DNA from: Paludibacter sp.
GTDB taxonomy: Bacteria; Bacteroidota; Bacteroidia; Bacteroidales; Paludibacteraceae
Reading direction: 5' to 3'
NCBI GenBank assembly: GCA_028692715.1
Contig: JAQUWU010000026.1
Coordinates: 1-64,000 of the forward strand
DNA: 64,000 nt
Under the pieces are notes generated by a model, which made no database searches, had not been told where the DNA came from, and saw only the letters and a program-made list of their open reading frames with translations. Positions 63,401 to 64,000 of the stretch are shown here, piece by piece; the first letter of the stretch is position 1; each line of letters starts with the position of its first letter. A program made the position numbers and the translations under genes.

Positions 63401-64000
63401 ATAATACTTGTCCCATTAGTCGATTCAATTCCAACAGTTTTTGCGCTTGTATTTGTTCCCTCATAGGCATTGTGCAGGTTCGAAATTGTATTTGAAGAAA
63501 TTAGAATAGAATCAGCAGTGTTATTTTCTATTCCAATTATTACTTGACCAGTAGCACTACTAGAAGGTGAACTTGCCTGAATGCTGTTAGAAGTACTGGC
63601 GCTGCCAATATTGTTGTTGCTAATGTAACAATTAGCACTTGAGTTACTTTTCGAGATTGCAACGAAACTTGAAGAAAAAGTGCCAGACCCAATAGTTGTA
63701 ATTGACCCTATATTGTTATTTTTAATATTAACTGTGGATCCACTATTGTCGAGAATTCCATAAGATATTGAGTTTGCAGTTGTATTTGATATTGTTATGG
63801 AATTATTTCCGGTTATTTCACCAATTGTGTTTTTCGTTTCGGTTCCAATATTTACCGCTCCTGCATTTATGTAAATCCCAGACCAAGGTAAAATATTTGA
63901 AGAAGAATAATCTATATTTTTAATCGTATTGTTTTGTATTGATGAGGAGACAGAACTGCCTACATTCATATATATACCCTGAAAGATATGACTTGCACCA
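60475..64000 (-). CDS. giant beta-helix surface protein with T9SS domain, 5' partial
   Basis: At least 1174 residues. The frame is open to the window edge (upstream codons read GASHIFQGIYMNVG), so the gene continues beyond it. The N-terminal ~450 residues are Asn/Ser-rich right-handed beta-helix rungs (for example ENNMIYNISSASGQV and IFDLAISSTNTSSSISGI). A beta-sandwich region (TDDKLLFDSEVENNCVLD ...) and more strand repeats (KIYNLTINNESNVTLSG, KVYNLTIDNSAGVSLRND) follow, then a ~300-residue domain with KWQFFGIPLRSIQAQPTFDGSYLRQYNE. The C-terminus is a T9SS-type domain (SKKGKLLIYDVSGKLID-like). It is most likely a surface adhesin-like or matrix protein. A weak hairpin (60424-60450) follows the stop. 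Confidence 0.85.
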   Translation of the reverse strand, partial: GASHIFQGIYMNVGSSVSSSIQNNTIKNIDYSSSNILPWSGIYINAGAVNIGTETKNTIGEITGNNSITISNTTANSISYGILDNSGSTVNIKNNNIGSITTIGSGTFSSSFVAISKSNSSANCYISNNNIGSASTSNSIQASSPSSSATGQVIIGIENNTADSILISSNTISNLHNAYEGTNTSAKTVGIESTNGTSIIENNMIYNISSASGQVASNENATVIGINQPFSYGSTLAQIVSGNIIHNLSNINPSAEVNVHGIFLHGKGSTSLNTIQSNYIFDLAISSTNTSSSISGIASDKEATINIYNNIVSLGTGISSSYRIKGIENQCETENNYNIYFNSIYIGGTTSGTTSSTFALCEASQIPIRNYRNNVLCNVRSGGTTGKHYAISLKNSLNLTIGNNNYYAPNGVIAQLNSSDVTALPILSSSDARSVTLNPQFINPESTTTAENYKVGVDLIGDTSTGISTDYELATRGRYTSMGAWERTLTNKWKGSTNSNWSTSTNWTCFDVPTTDDKLLFDSEVENNCVLDCSVSLTDITNDQSTYNFDLNGNTAIVKGDLILTNGAIIDASAINSTIIFAGSSTQDLSATNFTDNKIYNLTINNESNVTLSGILNLLNNTTASTGKLDATTNMPTINYSGTTTQFIDSTFFLDGKVYNLTIDNSAGVSLRNDFIVENTLNINPEKSITIPTGKQLNVIGRINNNAGVSGIVVKAGSTAPNGSLIYYNPKNEPVLGTVEMYTKAFYDSNGPTDFKYKWQFFGIPLRSIQAQPTFDGSYLRQYNEPASSWLAVTNSTILEPVKGYEITQTTPKTIYFQGELVNGDITHSLTYTSGANAGFHIISNPYTCALDVSEIEFANLEETIYMYNTGSSKDWEANSGSIVGSNAGQYTAVPKNSAGYPGLPDQIPSMQGFMVATNSGGGTITFTYDNVAVENSTLQRIKRKNISNENKTVTVVSLNGTHSGDRMWLITDPLCTRNFDNGYDGYKISGASINASIYAVEPDGNYQVDAINDINNTELMFKPGIDSTYTLTFTHQNLSSTYPALYLIDLMENKTINISQNSSKYSFTAKANLNPLKRFKIVTSPGLTTDMKNEVESFKPLSILISNKTIRVQNNTSEKGKLLIYDVSGKLIDTSSFNSNSETLITKSFKSGVYSAKAITNENKFVVNFIWVE

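Noticed and set aside
1-64000. tRNA, rRNA, CRISPR arrays, prophage or full insertion sequences
   Set aside because: Reading both strands gave no recognisable example. tRNAs in particular could be missed without a covariance search.

Overview
The window reads as an AT-rich chromosomal segment of a Bacteroidota bacterium, most likely from the order Bacteroidales. The evidence is many secreted proteins ending in type IX secretion (T9SS) sorting domains, a hybrid two-component system (HTCS) beside carbohydrate-active enzymes, TAnnTTTG-type -7 promoter boxes, DUF4403/DUF2147 proteins and a BlaI/BlaR1-TonB locus. The genus cannot be fixed from the sequence alone. No rRNA, tRNA, CRISPR array, phage or transposase gene was seen.

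Layout. 1-3.3 kb: two T9SS cargo genes, one cut by the window edge, the other a beta-propeller/thioredoxin protein. 3.3-4.3 kb: a repeat-rich spacer holding a MITE-like element. 4.4-6.2 kb: a LytS/LytTR two-component pair. 6.6-9.9 kb: a 34-residue Lys-rich protein, a TetR regulator, a Gate-domain membrane protein with a structured leader, a DUF2147 protein and a flavin-type oxidase homologue. 9.9-14.5 kb: an L,D-transpeptidase and Lon protease. 14.6-19.3 kb: a five-gene operon (receiver, YaiO-like barrel, HEAT-like membrane protein, GT2 synthase, hemerythrin) that looks like exopolysaccharide synthesis and export. 19.9-23.4 kb: a DUF4403 lipoprotein and a RecQ helicase.

23.5-50.1 kb is the centrepiece: a pectin-degradation locus. 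Nine minus-strand genes encode a GH28 polygalacturonase, a GH3 with CBM6-like inserts, two CE8 pectin methylesterases, three SGNH/CE12-type acetylesterases (one fused to GH43), an alpha/beta esterase and an uncharacterised beta-helix protein. A divergent HTCS sensor-regulator lies upstream. No SusC/SusD pair is present in the window, and most of the enzymes carry T9SS-like C-termini, so debranching and de-esterification probably happen at the cell surface. Two sets of proteins share unnamed C-terminal modules that could be new carbohydrate-binding domains.

50.2-55.9 kb: a tiny BFD-like [2Fe-2S] protein, a second MITE copy, then BlaI, BlaR1-TonB, TPR and double-TonB genes. The BlaI promoter has a dyad on each side of its -7 box. 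55.9-59.3 kb: a T9SS subtilase, xseA and folB. 59.3-64 kb: a short membrane protein and a giant beta-helix surface protein that runs off the window. Two families of terminal-inverted-repeat elements (two copies each) and three copies of a GC-rich palindrome are scattered between genes. One palindrome sits as an exact 19-bp insertion inside one MITE copy and is missing from the other.
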